Shown here in pieces: positions 26,978 through 35,287 of a DNA stretch of 64,000 nucleotides. Source of the stretch: Streptomyces sp. HUAS 15-9 (GTDB lineage Bacteria; Actinomycetota; Actinomycetes; Streptomycetales; Streptomycetaceae); NCBI RefSeq assembly GCF_025642155.1, contig NZ_CP106798.1, positions 4,650,001 to 4,714,000 on the forward strand, written 5' to 3'. The notes beneath the pieces were generated by a model. The model saw nothing but the letters and a program-made list of their open reading frames with translations. It was not told the origin of the DNA and made no database searches. A program made the position numbers and the translations under genes. Numbering within the stretch: position 1 is the first letter of the stretch; each line of letters begins with the position of its first letter.

Positions 26978-28261
26978 GTGCCCGCACTTGTGCTGCTCGG
27001 TGCTCAGTGGGGTGACGAAGGCAAGGGGAAGGCCACCGACCTGCTCGGTGGCTCGGTGGACTATGTCGTTCGCTACCAGGGCGGCAACAACGCCGGCCAC
27101 ACGGTGGTCGTCGGCGACCAGAAGTACGCACTCCACCTCCTCCCTTCCGGAATCCTCTCTCCCGGCTGTACGCCGGTCATCGGAAACGGCGTCGTCGTCG
27201 ACCCGTCGGTCCTGCTCTCCGAGCTGAGCGGTCTGAACGAGCGCGGCGTCGACACGTCGAAGCTCATGATCAGCGGTAACGCGCACATCATCACCCCGTA
27301 CAACGTCACCGTCGACAAGGTGACGGAACGCTTCCTCGGAAAGCGGAAGATCGGGACGACGGGGCGCGGTATCGGTCCGACCTACGCGGACAAGATCAAC
27401 CGCGTCGGGATCCGGGTCCAGGACCTGTACGACGAGTCGATCCTGCACCAGAAGGTCGAGGCGGCCCTCGACGTCAAGAACCAGATCCTCACCAAGCTGT
27501 ACAACCGCCGCGCGATCGCCGCGGACCAGGTGGTCGAGGAGCTGCTGGGCTACGCCGACAAGCTCGCCCCGTACGTCGCCGACACGGTCCTGGTCCTCAA
27601 CCAGGCCCTGGAGGAGAACAAGGTCGTCCTGTTCGAGGGCGGCCAGGGCACGCTCCTGGACATCGACCACGGCACGTACCCCTTCGTCACCTCCTCGAAC
27701 CCGACCGCGGGCGGCGCCTGTACCGGCGCCGGCGTGGGCCCGACGAAGATCAGCCGGGTCATCGGCATCCTCAAGGCGTACACCACCCGCGTCGGCGCCG
27801 GTCCGTTCCCGACCGAGCTGTTCGACGCGGACGGCGAGGCGCTGCGCCGCATCGGCGGTGAGCGGGGTGTGACGACGGGCCGCGACCGCCGCTGCGGCTG
27901 GTTCGACGCGGTCATCGCCCGCTACGCGACCCGCGTGAACGGCCTGACCGACTTCTTCCTCACCAAGCTGGACGTGCTGACCGGCTGGGAGCAGATCCCG
28001 GTCTGCGTGGCGTACGAGATCGACGGCAAGCGTGTCGAGGAACTCCCGTACTCGCAGACCGACTTCCACCACGCGAAGCCGGTCTACGAGAACCTCCCGG
28101 GCTGGTCCGAGGACATCACCAAGGCGAAGTCCTTCTCCGACCTCCCGAAGAACGCCCAGAACTACGTCAAGGCGCTGGAGGAGATGTCCGGCGCCCCGAT
28201 CTCCGCGATCGGCGTGGGCCCGGGCCGCGACGAGACGATCGAGATCAACTCGTTCCTGTAG
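26978..28261 (+). CDS. purA: Adenylosuccinate synthetase
   Basis: PurA joins IMP and aspartate with GTP hydrolysis to make adenylosuccinate, the first committed step to AMP. The N-terminal signature [18 protein letters not shown] and the GTP-binding loop are clear, as is [20 protein letters not shown]. Length 427 is normal. The GTG start has GGAAGGGG upstream. A 21-bp tandem repeat begins at the last base of the stop codon, followed by a terminator. Confidence 0.97.
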   Translation: MPALVLLGAQWGDEGKGKATDLLGGSVDYVVRYQGGNNAGHTVVVGDQKYALHLLPSGILSPGCTPVIGNGVVVDPSVLLSELSGLNERGVDTSKLMISGNAHIITPYNVTVDKVTERFLGKRKIGTTGRGIGPTYADKINRVGIRVQDLYDESILHQKVEAALDVKNQILTKLYNRRAIAADQVVEELLGYADKLAPYVADTVLVLNQALEENKVVLFEGGQGTLLDIDHGTYPFVTSSNPTAGGACTGAGVGPTKISRVIGILKAYTTRVGAGPFPTELFDADGEALRRIGGERGVTTGRDRRCGWFDAVIARYATRVNGLTDFFLTKLDVLTGWEQIPVCVAYEIDGKRVEELPYSQTDFHHAKPVYENLPGWSEDITKAKSFSDLPKNAQNYVKALEEMSGAPISAIGVGPGRDETIEINSFL

Positions 28262-28302
28262 TCATCATCCGGGACTTACAGGTCATCATCCGGGACTCAC
28301 GG
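28261..28302. repeat. 21-bp tandem repeat at the purA stop codon
   Basis: Two 21-bp copies (28261-28281, 28282-28302; core GTCATCATCCGGGACT) begin with the last base of the purA stop codon. Confidence 0.8.
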
Positions 28303-28333
28303 GTCGTCGGCCGGACCAATCTCCGGCGACCAG

Positions 28334-28369
28334 GGGCCGGTCATGGACATGAACATCCTTGACCGGCCC
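28334..28369 (+). terminator. purA terminator
   Basis: A perfect 10-bp stem, GGGCCGGTCA with TGACCGGCCC, and a 16-base loop are followed by TT. Confidence 0.75.
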
Positions 28370-28465
28370 TTGGGCTGTTCCTGGTTCCGCGCGGAACCGG
28401 CGCAGGGCAAGCATCTACGCGGGTAGTTGCCGTTTCTCGCCCCTCTCCCGTTCCAGGAGCCCCGA

Positions 28466-30283
28466 ATGCCCGTCCAGCCCATGAACCGCCGGCAGTTCAT
28501 GCAGAAGTCGGCCGTCACCGGTGCCGCCGCCGTCGCCGCCGGAGCGGTCGGCACCGGTACCGCCGAAGCATCCGACCACGAGCCCGGACACACGCCCCGC
28601 ACCTGGTCGTTCTCCATCCTCGGCACCACCGACCTGCACAGCCACGTCTTCGACTGGGACTACTACAAGGACGCCCCCTACACGGACAAGGCCGGCAACT
28701 CCTGCGGTGTCGCCCGCGTCGCCACCCTCGTCAAACAGCAGCGCGAGGCCAAGGGCGAGGAGCATGTGCTGCTCGTGGACGCCGGCGACATCATCCAGGG
28801 CACCTCCCTGGCCTACTACTTCGCCCGCGTCGACCCGATCACCGGGACCGACGGCAAGCGGGGTCCCAAGCACCCGATGGCCGTCGCCATGAACCACATG
28901 CGCTACGACGCCGCCGCCCTCGGCAACCACGAGTTCAACTACGGCATCGAGGTACTGCGCAAGTTCGAGAGCCAGTGCCGCTTCCCGCTGCTCGGCGCCA
29001 ACGCCCTGGACGCCAAGACCCTCAGGCCCGCGTTCCTGCCGTACACCGTGAAGCGCATCTGCGTCCCCGGCGCCCCCGACATCAAGGTCGGCATCCTCGG
29101 CCTCACCAACCCCGGTATCGCGCTGTGGGACAAGGACAACGTCAGCGGGAAGATGGTCTTCCCCGGCCTGGTCGAGCAGGCCAAGAAGTACGTCCCACGG
29201 CTGCGCGCCCTCGGCTGCGACGTCGTCTTCCTCACCGACCACTCCGGCCTCGACGGCTCCTCCTCCTACGGCGACTCGCTCCCGTACGTCGAGAACGCCT
29301 CCAACCTCGTCGCCGAGCAGGTCCCCGGCATCGACGCCATCCTCGTGGGCCACACCCACGTCGAGGTGCCGTCCTACACCGTCAAGAACGAGGAGACGGG
29401 CGAGGAGGTCCTCCTCTCCGAGCCGTACTGCTGGGGCTACCGGCTCAGCGTCTTCGACTTCGAGGTAGAGCTGCACCACGGCCGTTGGAAGGTCACGAGC
29501 AAGACGGCCCAGACCCTCAACCCCAACAACGTCGAGGAGGACCCGGAGATCACCCGGCTCCTCAAGACCGACCACGACCTCGTCGTGAAGTACGTCAACA
29601 CCCCCGTCGGCACCTGCACGGCGGACCTCTCGGCAGCCGAGTCCTGCTGGAAGGACGTCCCCATCATGGACTTCATCCACGAGGTACAGATGAAGACGGT
29701 CGGGGCAGGCCTGTCCGCCGCCGACGCCGCGCTCCCGCTCATCTCCGTCGCCGCGCCGTTCAGCCGCACGGCCGACATCCCCCAGGGCAGCGTGACCATC
29801 AAGGACATCGCCGGGCTCTACATCTACGACAACACCCTCTACGGCAAGAAGCTCACCGGCGCCCAGCTCAAGGACTACCTGGAGTACGCGGCGAAGTACT
29901 ACCACCAGGTCCCGGCGGGCACGGCGGTGGACACCTCCACCCTCACCAACGCCAACAGCTTCTGGGACTACATGTACGACACCGCGGCGGGCGTGTCCTA
30001 CGAGATTGACATCGCCCAGCCGGAGGGCTCCCGCATCAAGAACCTCACCTACAAGGGCGCCGCGGTCGCCGACGACCAGGTCTTCGTCGTCGCCGTCAAC
30101 AACTACCGGGCCAACGGCGGTTCGGGCTACCCGCACATCGCGTCCGCCGACATCGCCTACAGCTCCACCAACGAGATCCGCCAGCTGATGATCGACTACG
30201 TGGTGTCCAAGGGCAGCCTCGATCCGGCGGACTTCGCTGTCGCCAACTGGAAGCTGACGCAGGCCGGGACACCGGTGTTCTGA
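28466..30283 (+). CDS. Tat-exported 5'-nucleotidase/metallophosphatase
   Basis: A 605-residue secreted UshA-type enzyme that dephosphorylates nucleotides outside the cell. The twin-arginine signal NRRQFMQKSAVTGAAAVAAG is at residues 6-25. Metal-ligand motifs DLHSH, DAGD, GNHEF and GHTHVE mark the N-terminal metallophosphoesterase domain, and the C-terminal 5'-nucleotidase domain follows with N-x-RANGGSGYP. The ATG at 28466 after CCAGGAGC is preferred to an in-frame upstream start at 28427 because it places the RR motif correctly. It sits downstream of purA but has its own promoter after the purA terminator. Confidence 0.9.
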   Translation: MPVQPMNRRQFMQKSAVTGAAAVAAGAVGTGTAEASDHEPGHTPRTWSFSILGTTDLHSHVFDWDYYKDAPYTDKAGNSCGVARVATLVKQQREAKGEEHVLLVDAGDIIQGTSLAYYFARVDPITGTDGKRGPKHPMAVAMNHMRYDAAALGNHEFNYGIEVLRKFESQCRFPLLGANALDAKTLRPAFLPYTVKRICVPGAPDIKVGILGLTNPGIALWDKDNVSGKMVFPGLVEQAKKYVPRLRALGCDVVFLTDHSGLDGSSSYGDSLPYVENASNLVAEQVPGIDAILVGHTHVEVPSYTVKNEETGEEVLLSEPYCWGYRLSVFDFEVELHHGRWKVTSKTAQTLNPNNVEEDPEITRLLKTDHDLVVKYVNTPVGTCTADLSAAESCWKDVPIMDFIHEVQMKTVGAGLSAADAALPLISVAAPFSRTADIPQGSVTIKDIAGLYIYDNTLYGKKLTGAQLKDYLEYAAKYYHQVPAGTAVDTSTLTNANSFWDYMYDTAAGVSYEIDIAQPEGSRIKNLTYKGAAVADDQVFVVAVNNYRANGGSGYPHIASADIAYSSTNEIRQLMIDYVVSKGSLDPADFAVANWKLTQAGTPVF

Positions 30284-30342
30284 ACGTCGGCTGCGCGGTG
30301 GCCGTAGGGACCGCCCGCTTCTCGGCCATTGTCGGGCTTCCG

Positions 30343-30412
30343 CGAGGCGAGTCAAGGGCGCTACGCGTCGCCTGACGGCGATGGCCCTCCGGGCCACCCT
30401 TGACACGCCTCG
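30343..30412. repeat. Three-way-junction inverted-repeat element
   Basis: A 16-bp outer stem (30343-30358 with 30397-30412, one mismatch, arm CCCTTGACACGCCTCG) encloses two small hairpins, TCGCC-TGAC-GGCGA (30368-30381) and TGGCCC-TCC-GGGCCA (30382-30396). It lies 60 bases after the nucleotidase stop and can serve as its terminator. The compact cloverleaf shape resembles dispersed repeats seen in Streptomyces. Confidence 0.7.
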
Positions 30413-30822
30413 CTCCAGCCCGGGTCAGAAGCGAGCGAGCGGCCCGGAAAGACGGGTGGCCAACAGAGTTCACGGGCAACCGTCGGCTGCGTCCCGGGAC
30501 CGGGGCGATGGGGCGCGGCGGCGGGGTGGTGGCACGCCGGGTGGGCTCAGCGGCTTGAGGCCGGTGGGCGCGGGGGCACGCCGGGTGGGTTTGGCGGCTT
30601 GCGGGTGGTGGGTGGGGTGGGGTGGGCGTCGGGTGGGCTCAGCGGCTTGAGGCCGGTGGGCGGGGACGCGACAACCGGGGCCGGGGCACCGGGTCGGCTC
30701 GGCGGGTCATGGCCGGTGGGGGTGGGGTGCGGGGGCTGGGTGGTGCCACCACCGCGCTGACGCGCGCCCCGCCCCCACCGGCCGCAAGTCGCTGAGCCGG
30801 CCCGGCGTGAACGCCACTCGCC
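30413..30822. repeat. G-rich intergenic region with 30-bp direct repeats
   Basis: This stretch without a convincing gene is strongly G-skewed on the plus strand. A 30-bp segment starting GTGGGCTCAGCGGCTTGAGG occurs at 30541-30570 and 30633-30662, with diverged versions between and after. Runs of three or four G separated by one or two bases at 30603-30627 could form a G-quadruplex. It probably includes the promoter for the gene at 30823. Confidence 0.7.
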
Positions 30823-31146
30823 TTGCCGCGCCCCACCGCCCACCGGGGTCGTGACCTCGCCGACCGGCTGGCGAAGATGACCGGCGGTGACCCGGGGCCG
30901 GTCATCGAGGCGGTCACCGGGCGCCGCTGCGTCTACTTCCTCGTGGCGGCCGGGAGCACCGCCTGTCACGCCTGGCCGGAGGAGGTGACCAGACTGACCT
31001 GCGGGCCGGACCGGGTGAGCTACATCCCGGTGCCCGCGCTGTACGGCCCGACCTGGCCACTGGGCCGGCGCCATCCGCCCCCCGCCCCCGACCGTCTCGT
31101 GCACACACTGCTGCTGCGTACGGTTCTCGCCGAGGTGGCGGTCTGA
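30823..31146 (+). CDS. Hypothetical protein
   Basis: A 107-residue soluble protein of no recognised family, beginning with TTG; an internal ATG at 30877 would give MTGGDPG. Codon use is normal for Streptomyces. A GTG-initiated frame 17 bases upstream (30806) reads a plausible N-terminus but meets a stop after 15 codons, so the true start may be hidden by a frameshift. It converges with the gene at 31150, three bases away. Confidence 0.55.
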   Translation: MPRPTAHRGRDLADRLAKMTGGDPGPVIEAVTGRRCVYFLVAAGSTACHAWPEEVTRLTCGPDRVSYIPVPALYGPTWPLGRRHPPPAPDRLVHTLLLRTVLAEVAV

Positions 31147-31149
31147 CGG

Positions 31150-31800
31150 TCAGCTGAAGACGATCATCGACCCCTGGGCCAGGCTCCTGGTCGCGGCCGC
31201 GTGCAGACCGAGCCAGACGTGCCGTTCGCGAGCGAAGGGGCTGGGGTCGTACGGCGGTGGGACCGCCGGCTCCTCCAGCTCCGTGGGGCCACGCGGAGGT
31301 TCCGGTGCCGCCGGGGGGTTGGCCGGATCGATGCCGATCGACGGGGCGACGAACTCCAGTTCCCGCAGCAGCGTCTGGGAGGAGCCCAGCGGGCCGCCGC
31401 TCGCCAGCAGCTCCTCGTTGGACAGCGGGTTGGGGAAGTCGACCGGGACGTAGGCGCCCGCGTGGTCGTAGTGCCAGACCAGGTGCGACTGCTGGGCGGT
31501 GGACTCGAACATCTCCAGGAGCTGCTCGTAGTCGCCGCCCAGTTCGTCCACCGGCGTCACCGGCAGCCCGCACATCTGGAGGAGATAGACCCGGCGCAGG
31601 AAGTGCAGCGCGTCGTAGTCGAAGCCGGCCACCGGGGCGACCTCGCCGGACAGGCCCGGCATGTACTGGTACACCGGCACCGGTGGGAGCCCGGCCTCGG
31701 CGAGCACCTTGTTGTATTGCGCGAGTTCCTCGGCGAAGGGGTTGTCCGGGGTGTGGCACAGGACGTCCACGAGCGGCACCAGCCACAGGTCACAGGCCAA
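31150..31800 (-). CDS. Hypothetical protein (conserved-looking)
   Basis: A 216-residue protein without signal peptide or membrane segment and with no family I can name. The N-terminal part (ACDLWLVPLVDVLCH) and two-thirds of the chain look globular; the last third is Pro-rich before a final FARERHVWLGLHAAATRSL segment. The TTG start is supported by AGGAG six bases upstream. It ends three bases from its convergent neighbour. Confidence 0.7.
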   Translation of the reverse strand: MACDLWLVPLVDVLCHTPDNPFAEELAQYNKVLAEAGLPPVPVYQYMPGLSGEVAPVAGFDYDALHFLRRVYLLQMCGLPVTPVDELGGDYEQLLEMFESTAQQSHLVWHYDHAGAYVPVDFPNPLSNEELLASGGPLGSSQTLLRELEFVAPSIGIDPANPPAAPEPPRGPTELEEPAVPPPYDPSPFARERHVWLGLHAAATRSLAQGSMIVFS

Positions 31801-31906
31801 AGAGAGCTCCTCGCATCAGCACGCGTACACGCATTGCAGGGTAGTCAGGGAAGGGTAGTCCGTGCGGCGCAGGCCCAGGGCCTGCCCGGCGGATCCTGCC
31901 GGAGAC

Positions 31907-32004
31907 GCGGGGTCTGGCACGCGCATCTGCGGCGTTGTCGTCGGTTGCCGACGCTCCGCGTCGACGCCCTCCTCCGCCTTGCAGCTGCACACACCAGACC
32001 CCGC
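31907..32004. repeat. Structured inverted-repeat element at a stop codon
   Basis: An 11-bp outer stem, GCGGGGTCTGG (31907-31917) with CCAGACCCCGC (31994-32004), flanks two competing inner hairpins, GTCGG-TTG-CCGAC (31940-31952) and GACGC-TCC-GCGTC (31950-31962). Its right edge abuts the stop codon of the glycosyltransferase gene, so it may be that gene's terminator. Confidence 0.65.
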
Positions 32005-34488
32005 TCACCTTCGCTGATCCGTTGCCGTTGGATTTCTCCGGCCTGATCCGCCGGACAGGCCCTGGCCTCCCTCGTGCAGGTCCCATACCCACACACCGTG
32101 CGTCCACTTTCCGGCACGGCCGGTCAGCTTGTGCAGGGCCGTGCGCAGCTTGTCGTCATTCGGCTGGGGCACGACCACCAAGGCGCCCGCCTTCCAGTAG
32201 GCGAAGTCCCGCTCGGCCTGCGCCTGCCAGTTCTTGCCGATGATCGGGACCACGCCCGTCCAGCGCACGTCCCGGAGCATGTTGGAGGTGTAGCGCGGAG
32301 AGGCGCCGTAGATGCCGATACGGTCCTCGCCGTACGGGCCGTTGAAGTAGCCGCCGGGGATCCTGAAGCCCAGATGGGCCGCCGTCTGCCAGTGCAGGGC
32401 CTCCGCGGAGCCGGAGTCGGGCAGCGGCACGGGCACGAGGGACTCGCCCTCGCGGACGTACGACTTCCAGGTCCCGTCCGTGAAGAACGCCGGCACCTCG
32501 GCCCGCTCCTCGGCCTTCAGCGGCGCCGGGACCAGCGGGGCCAGGGCGAGCAGGACGCCGAGGAAGCCGAAGTACATCGTGCCCACGGCACGGGTCGCCG
32601 CCAGCTTGTCCACCGTGATCGCCAGCATCATGCCCAGTGCCGGGGCGCAGACCATCGCCACCCGGCCCTCGATCACCGACTCGAACAGCGGCTTGTCGGC
32701 CAGCAGGGCCCAGGGGCCGGGGTAGACGGTGTCGGTGAGCGGGAAGCGGATCTTCGGGCCGAGGGAGAGCACCGCGGCGGCCACCGCGGTGAACGCCAGC
32801 GCCCTGACCAGGGCCTGCTCCCACAGCCGTACGAGAATCGCGAGGGCCAGGGCGACCAGCGGCCAGCCGTAGAACGCGTTCTGCTCGGTGGGGTTGAGGG
32901 AGAGCGAGTTCGCCGTCTGTGCGTCACCCGCGAACAGCGAGCGCTCGGCGAAGGCGACCAGGGACAGGGGGCTGTTGCCCGCGTTGTCGCCGTGCAGGAC
33001 ACTTCGATAGCTCTGCGGGCCGGTGAACTGCCAGTACAGGGGATAGGCGACGAGGGGGAGACAGACCGCCGCGCCGATCAGCAGGCCCTTCAGCAGCGGA
33101 CGCCAGGCCTGCCGCGCCACGTCCCGCCGTACGACGGCGTAGGCGGCCGCGAACAGGGTCATGCCAAGTGCGGCGAGCAAAAAGGGTTCCTCGCCCAGGA
33201 AGACCTGGTAGGCGGCCATCAGGCCGAGCACGACCCCGTCCCGCACCACCCGCGTGCCCGCGCACAGCCGCAGGGCGCGGTCGATGATCAGCGGGATCAT
33301 GAAGAGGATCACGAAGTTGGGGTGCGCGTTGGCGTGGCTGACCATCGGGGGCGCGAAGGCGGCCAGTGAGGCGCCCAGGAAGGCGGCCGCCCGCTGCCGT
33401 ACGACCCGTTTCACGATCAGCCAGTACCAGGCGGCCGCGGTCGCGGCCAGGCCCAGCGTCATACAGACGCTCAGCGCGATGGCGGGGCCCGCGACGAGGG
33501 TGAGCGGCGCGAAGGGGACGGACAGGCCCAGCATGACCGTGTTGGCCATCAGGTTCACGCCGTCGGGGAAGCCCTGGAGATCGGTGAAGAGGGGGTTGCG
33601 CAGATGGGCGACGTTGTCGGCGGTCACCGCGAAGAACCACTCCCACTGGTTCTGGTCCTGGAGGGAGTCGGGGAGATAGCGGTGGTCCGGGTCGAGGACA
33701 CGGCCCGAGTAGAGGGCCACCGCCATCAGCAGGAAGAGGACGGTGACCAGGAGGTCGGCGGGCCGCACGGCGCGGGCTCTGAGCCGGGCCAGGTCGGTGA
33801 GGACGCGGGCGTAGTCGAGGGGGCCGACCTTCGAGCCGGGCTGATGGCTCCAGCGGACCGGGACCTCGGCCACGGACCAGTCGCTCCGGTGGAAGTGCTG
33901 GAGCACCTCCACGTCTATGCCCCAGCCGTCGAGCCGGGAGGCGGCGAAGGCCTCACGGGCCCGGTCGCCCTCGAACAGCTTGAAACCGCACTGGGTGTCC
34001 CGTATGCCCGGCACGGCCGTCGCGCGTATCAGGAAGTTCCCGGCACGGCCGAGCAGTTCGCGCACCCGGTGCTGGTGGTTGTCGATCGCCGCACCCGGCA
34101 CCGAACGCGAGCCGATCGCCGCCGTGTGCCCCTCGCTGAGCGCCTTGTCGAGCCGCTCCAACTCGGTTATCGGGGCCGCCAGGTCGGCATCGGTGACCAG
34201 CACCCGGCGGCCGCGCGAGGCCGCCACCCCGAGGCGCAGGGCATTGCCCTTGCCGCGGTTGCGGTCACTGGTGACGAGCTGGACCCGTGGGTGCCCTAAG
34301 GCCGACACCTCCCGGGTGCCGTCGGTCGACCCGTCGTCGGCGACGATCACCTCCCACTCGCCCCAGCGGCCCGCGTTGTCGCTCAGATAGGCCGTGACGG
34401 CCTCGAGGGTGGGGCCGAGACGCTCTTCCTCGTTGTAGGCGGGGATGACCACGGAGAGGTCGACCACCTCGGTGCGGCGGCCGCTCAT
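32005..34488 (-). CDS. Family 2 glycosyltransferase fused to a polytopic membrane domain (TTA codon)
   Basis: An 827-residue fusion. Residues 10-240 form a GT-A glycosyltransferase of the dolichyl-phosphate sugar-synthase type (VVIPAYNEEERL, DDGSTDG at 51-57, TDADLAAP). The rest holds about ten membrane segments and an extracytoplasmic C-terminal domain, as in GT-C-type enzymes, suggesting that a lipid-linked sugar is made and then transferred outside. Leu64 is a TTA codon (34297-34299), predicting bldA-dependent translation. The ATG overlaps the GntR gene stop (ATGA), linking its expression to that regulator gene. Confidence 0.85.
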   Translation of the reverse strand: MSGRRTEVVDLSVVIPAYNEEERLGPTLEAVTAYLSDNAGRWGEWEVIVADDGSTDGTREVSALGHPRVQLVTSDRNRGKGNALRLGVAASRGRRVLVTDADLAAPITELERLDKALSEGHTAAIGSRSVPGAAIDNHQHRVRELLGRAGNFLIRATAVPGIRDTQCGFKLFEGDRAREAFAASRLDGWGIDVEVLQHFHRSDWSVAEVPVRWSHQPGSKVGPLDYARVLTDLARLRARAVRPADLLVTVLFLLMAVALYSGRVLDPDHRYLPDSLQDQNQWEWFFAVTADNVAHLRNPLFTDLQGFPDGVNLMANTVMLGLSVPFAPLTLVAGPAIALSVCMTLGLAATAAAWYWLIVKRVVRQRAAAFLGASLAAFAPPMVSHANAHPNFVILFMIPLIIDRALRLCAGTRVVRDGVVLGLMAAYQVFLGEEPFLLAALGMTLFAAAYAVVRRDVARQAWRPLLKGLLIGAAVCLPLVAYPLYWQFTGPQSYRSVLHGDNAGNSPLSLVAFAERSLFAGDAQTANSLSLNPTEQNAFYGWPLVALALAILVRLWEQALVRALAFTAVAAAVLSLGPKIRFPLTDTVYPGPWALLADKPLFESVIEGRVAMVCAPALGMMLAITVDKLAATRAVGTMYFGFLGVLLALAPLVPAPLKAEERAEVPAFFTDGTWKSYVREGESLVPVPLPDSGSAEALHWQTAAHLGFRIPGGYFNGPYGEDRIGIYGASPRYTSNMLRDVRWTGVVPIIGKNWQAQAERDFAYWKAGALVVVPQPNDDKLRTALHKLTGRAGKWTHGVWVWDLHEGGQGLSGGSGRRNPTATDQRR

Positions 34489-35177
34489 CCGGCCGCCAGC
34501 CGCTCGATGAGGGCGAGGGCGTGCGCGTTGTACCCGGCGACGATCGCTCGGGCGCCCGCGGGGTCCCGGCGGGCCAGGGCGTCCACCAGTTCGGTGTGCC
34601 CGGACCACAGGCGGCCGCGCAGATCGGGCAGGCGGCGCAGGTGCTGCACCGCGCACACCCAGGACTGGACGCGCAGCCGGTTCAGGAAGTCGGCGAGATA
34701 GGGGTTGCCGAACAGGGCGCCCAACTCCCGCCAGAAGCGCAGGTCGTAGCCGATCAGCACGGTCAGGTCACCGGCGGCGGACGCGCGCTGGGCCTCCTCG
34801 CCGCGCCGCCGGACCGCGGCGAGGGCTTTCGCCGTACGGGGCTCCTCGGGGTCGGCGAACGGCTTGCGGCCGTCGACGAGGGCCTGGAACATGCTGTCGG
34901 TGACCAGGCTGCGCGCCTCGATCATGCCGCGGTAGTCGTCGAGCGAGTACTCCGGGACGCGGAAGCCGCGGTGCTGGTCCGCCTCCAGGATGCCCTGCGC
35001 GGACAGGTCGACCAGCGCCTCACGGACCGGCGTCGCCGAGACCCCGTACTGGTCGGCGATCTCCTTGACCGTGAACGCCCGGCCCGGCTGGAGCCGGCCG
35101 GCCAGCACCTCGTCACGAAGCGCGTCCGCGATCTGCTGCCGCAAGGTACTGCGGGTCACGGCACCGTTGCCGGGCAT
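34485..35177 (-). CDS. GntR-family regulator, FCD subfamily
   Basis: A 230-residue metabolite-responsive repressor: winged HTH at about residues 25-75 (TVKEIADQYGVSATPVREAL) and an all-helical FCD effector domain after residue 85. It lies downstream of a class III aminotransferase gene in the same direction and is translationally coupled to the glycosyltransferase gene. FCD regulators usually sense organic acids, so the aminotransferase is a plausible target. Confidence 0.87.
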   Translation of the reverse strand: MPGNGAVTRSTLRQQIADALRDEVLAGRLQPGRAFTVKEIADQYGVSATPVREALVDLSAQGILEADQHRGFRVPEYSLDDYRGMIEARSLVTDSMFQALVDGRKPFADPEEPRTAKALAAVRRRGEEAQRASAAGDLTVLIGYDLRFWRELGALFGNPYLADFLNRLRVQSWVCAVQHLRRLPDLRGRLWSGHTELVDALARRDPAGARAIVAGYNAHALALIERLAAG

Positions 35178-35203
35178 GGTCGGGGGCTCTCCTCACGCGT
35201 ATG

Positions 35204-35239
35204 GGTGACGTGCTCGTCCATATCTACGAGCACGTCACC
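35204..35239. terminator. 14-bp inverted repeat upstream of the GntR gene
   Basis: GGTGACGTGCTCGT and ACGAGCACGTCACC form a perfect 14-bp stem with an 8-base loop, between the aminotransferase stop (35288) and the GntR start (35177). It can be a terminator for the aminotransferase or an operator for autoregulation; ACGCGTA-like flanks on both sides extend the symmetry. Confidence 0.6.
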
Positions 35240-35287
35240 TTACGCGTTCGAGTTCCCCCTGGTGAGCTTCGGTGTTGCGGTCGTCAC

